DNA from: a virus
Reading direction: 5' to 3' (one strand)
IMG/VR virus record: IMGVR_UViG_3300042388_000128
Span: 1-28,331 of that record
DNA: 28,331 nt
In this document: one piece after another, positions 28,189 through 28,331 of the stretch
How positions within the stretch are numbered: the first letter of the stretch is position 1
How the letters are laid out: each line of letters begins with the position of its first letter
Position numbers and translations under genes: made by a program
Notes under the pieces: generated by a model
The model's input: the letters and a program-made list of their open reading frames with translations, nothing else
Databases searched by the model: none
Told to the model about the DNA's origin: nothing

Positions 28189-28331
28189 CAGCCTTCTAGA
28201 GAGGTTGGTCGCGGGTCGGGGTGTTAGCGCACCGCCGGCCTAAACAACGCTATCCGTCTTGAGCAACCTTGTTGAGACTCATTATCAACTCTTGTTAAAC
28301 GCGATTGGACGACCCGCAGGCTTTGGCGAAG
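28189..28331. other. Non-coding leader upstream of the HNH gene
   Basis: I see no gene in these 143 bases. On the minus strand the stretch around 28265-28305 has repeated AACAAG and GTTG/CAAC words (AACAAGAGTTGATAATGAG and CTCAACAAGGTTG) that can pair imperfectly, plus a GATAAT that would do for a -10 box, but no good -35 box stands at the right distance. The operon promoter or the packaging (cos) region may lie here or just beyond the window edge. Confidence 0.35.

Noticed and set aside
28240-28310. Ten-codon leader peptide (ATGAGTCTC...GGATAG) before the HNH gene
   Set aside because: It is too short to judge, has no ribosome-binding site and no run of regulatory codons.
1-28331. CRISPR arrays, tRNA or rRNA genes, insertion sequences, integrase or attachment sites
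   Set aside because: I looked on both strands and saw no regularly spaced repeats, no cloverleaf with a T-loop, no transposase or integrase motifs.

Overview
The window is a nearly complete structural and lysis arm of a tailed, long-tailed (siphovirus-type) phage or prophage. Every gene I can support lies on the minus strand, so the biological order runs from position 28331 down to 1. There are no host genes, no integrase, repressor or replication genes and no RNA genes. The two window ends cut the phage genome. The left edge cuts through a gene. The right edge lies in a short non-coding leader.

Layout in transcription order. (1) DNA packaging: HNH endonuclease (27133-28188), small terminase (26516-27091), lambda gpA-type large terminase (24676-26526). 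(2) Head: gpW-like joining protein with an added N-terminal domain (24103-24669), lambda gpB-type portal (22532-24100), HK97-type protease fused to the major capsid protein (20659-22560), then a strong intrinsic terminator (20625-20649). (3) Head-tail junction and tail: small unknown protein, FII-like connector, U-like tail terminator, 56-aa unknown protein, tail tube, tail assembly chaperone with a -1 ribosomal frameshift (G/GT), tape measure, then M, L, K, I and J-like tail-tip proteins. (4) Fibre cassette (2579-9690): nine genes for receptor-binding or adhesin-like proteins and a probable fibre assembly factor. (5) Lysis and accessory end: 47-aa basic protein, two small membrane proteins (holin candidates), a two-domain endolysin (GH24 muramidase plus M15 peptidase), a dCTP deaminase-like enzyme, a small unknown protein and a truncated gene.

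The order from terminase to J is collinear with phage lambda (Nu1-A-W-B-C/Nu3-E-FII-U-V-G/GT-H-M-L-K-I-J). The separate D and Z genes are missing, and C, Nu3 and E are collapsed into one reading frame. The fibre cassette, by contrast, uses modules I associate from memory with cyanophages and other aquatic phages: the short N-terminal MAN(T)xRxKR module, the 'DDKNIELGS' segment, LamG and SPRY domains, and ends in DGGNF or DAGTF. A cyanobacterial (picocyanobacterial) or other aquatic host is therefore my best inference, but nothing in the window proves it.

Genes are tightly packed and many overlap by 1-4 bases, which points to one long, translationally coupled late operon. No gene-free stretch exceeds 300 bases; the longest is the 143-base leader at 28189-28331. 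The observations I rate highest are the canonical A_AAA_AAC frameshift site, the protease-scaffold-capsid fusion with a likely internal start, the terminator directly in front of the next start codon, the gpW fusion, three consecutive fibre genes that begin with the same adhesin module (one very close to the Mtd N-terminus), and a 47-aa basic gene filling an apparent gap.
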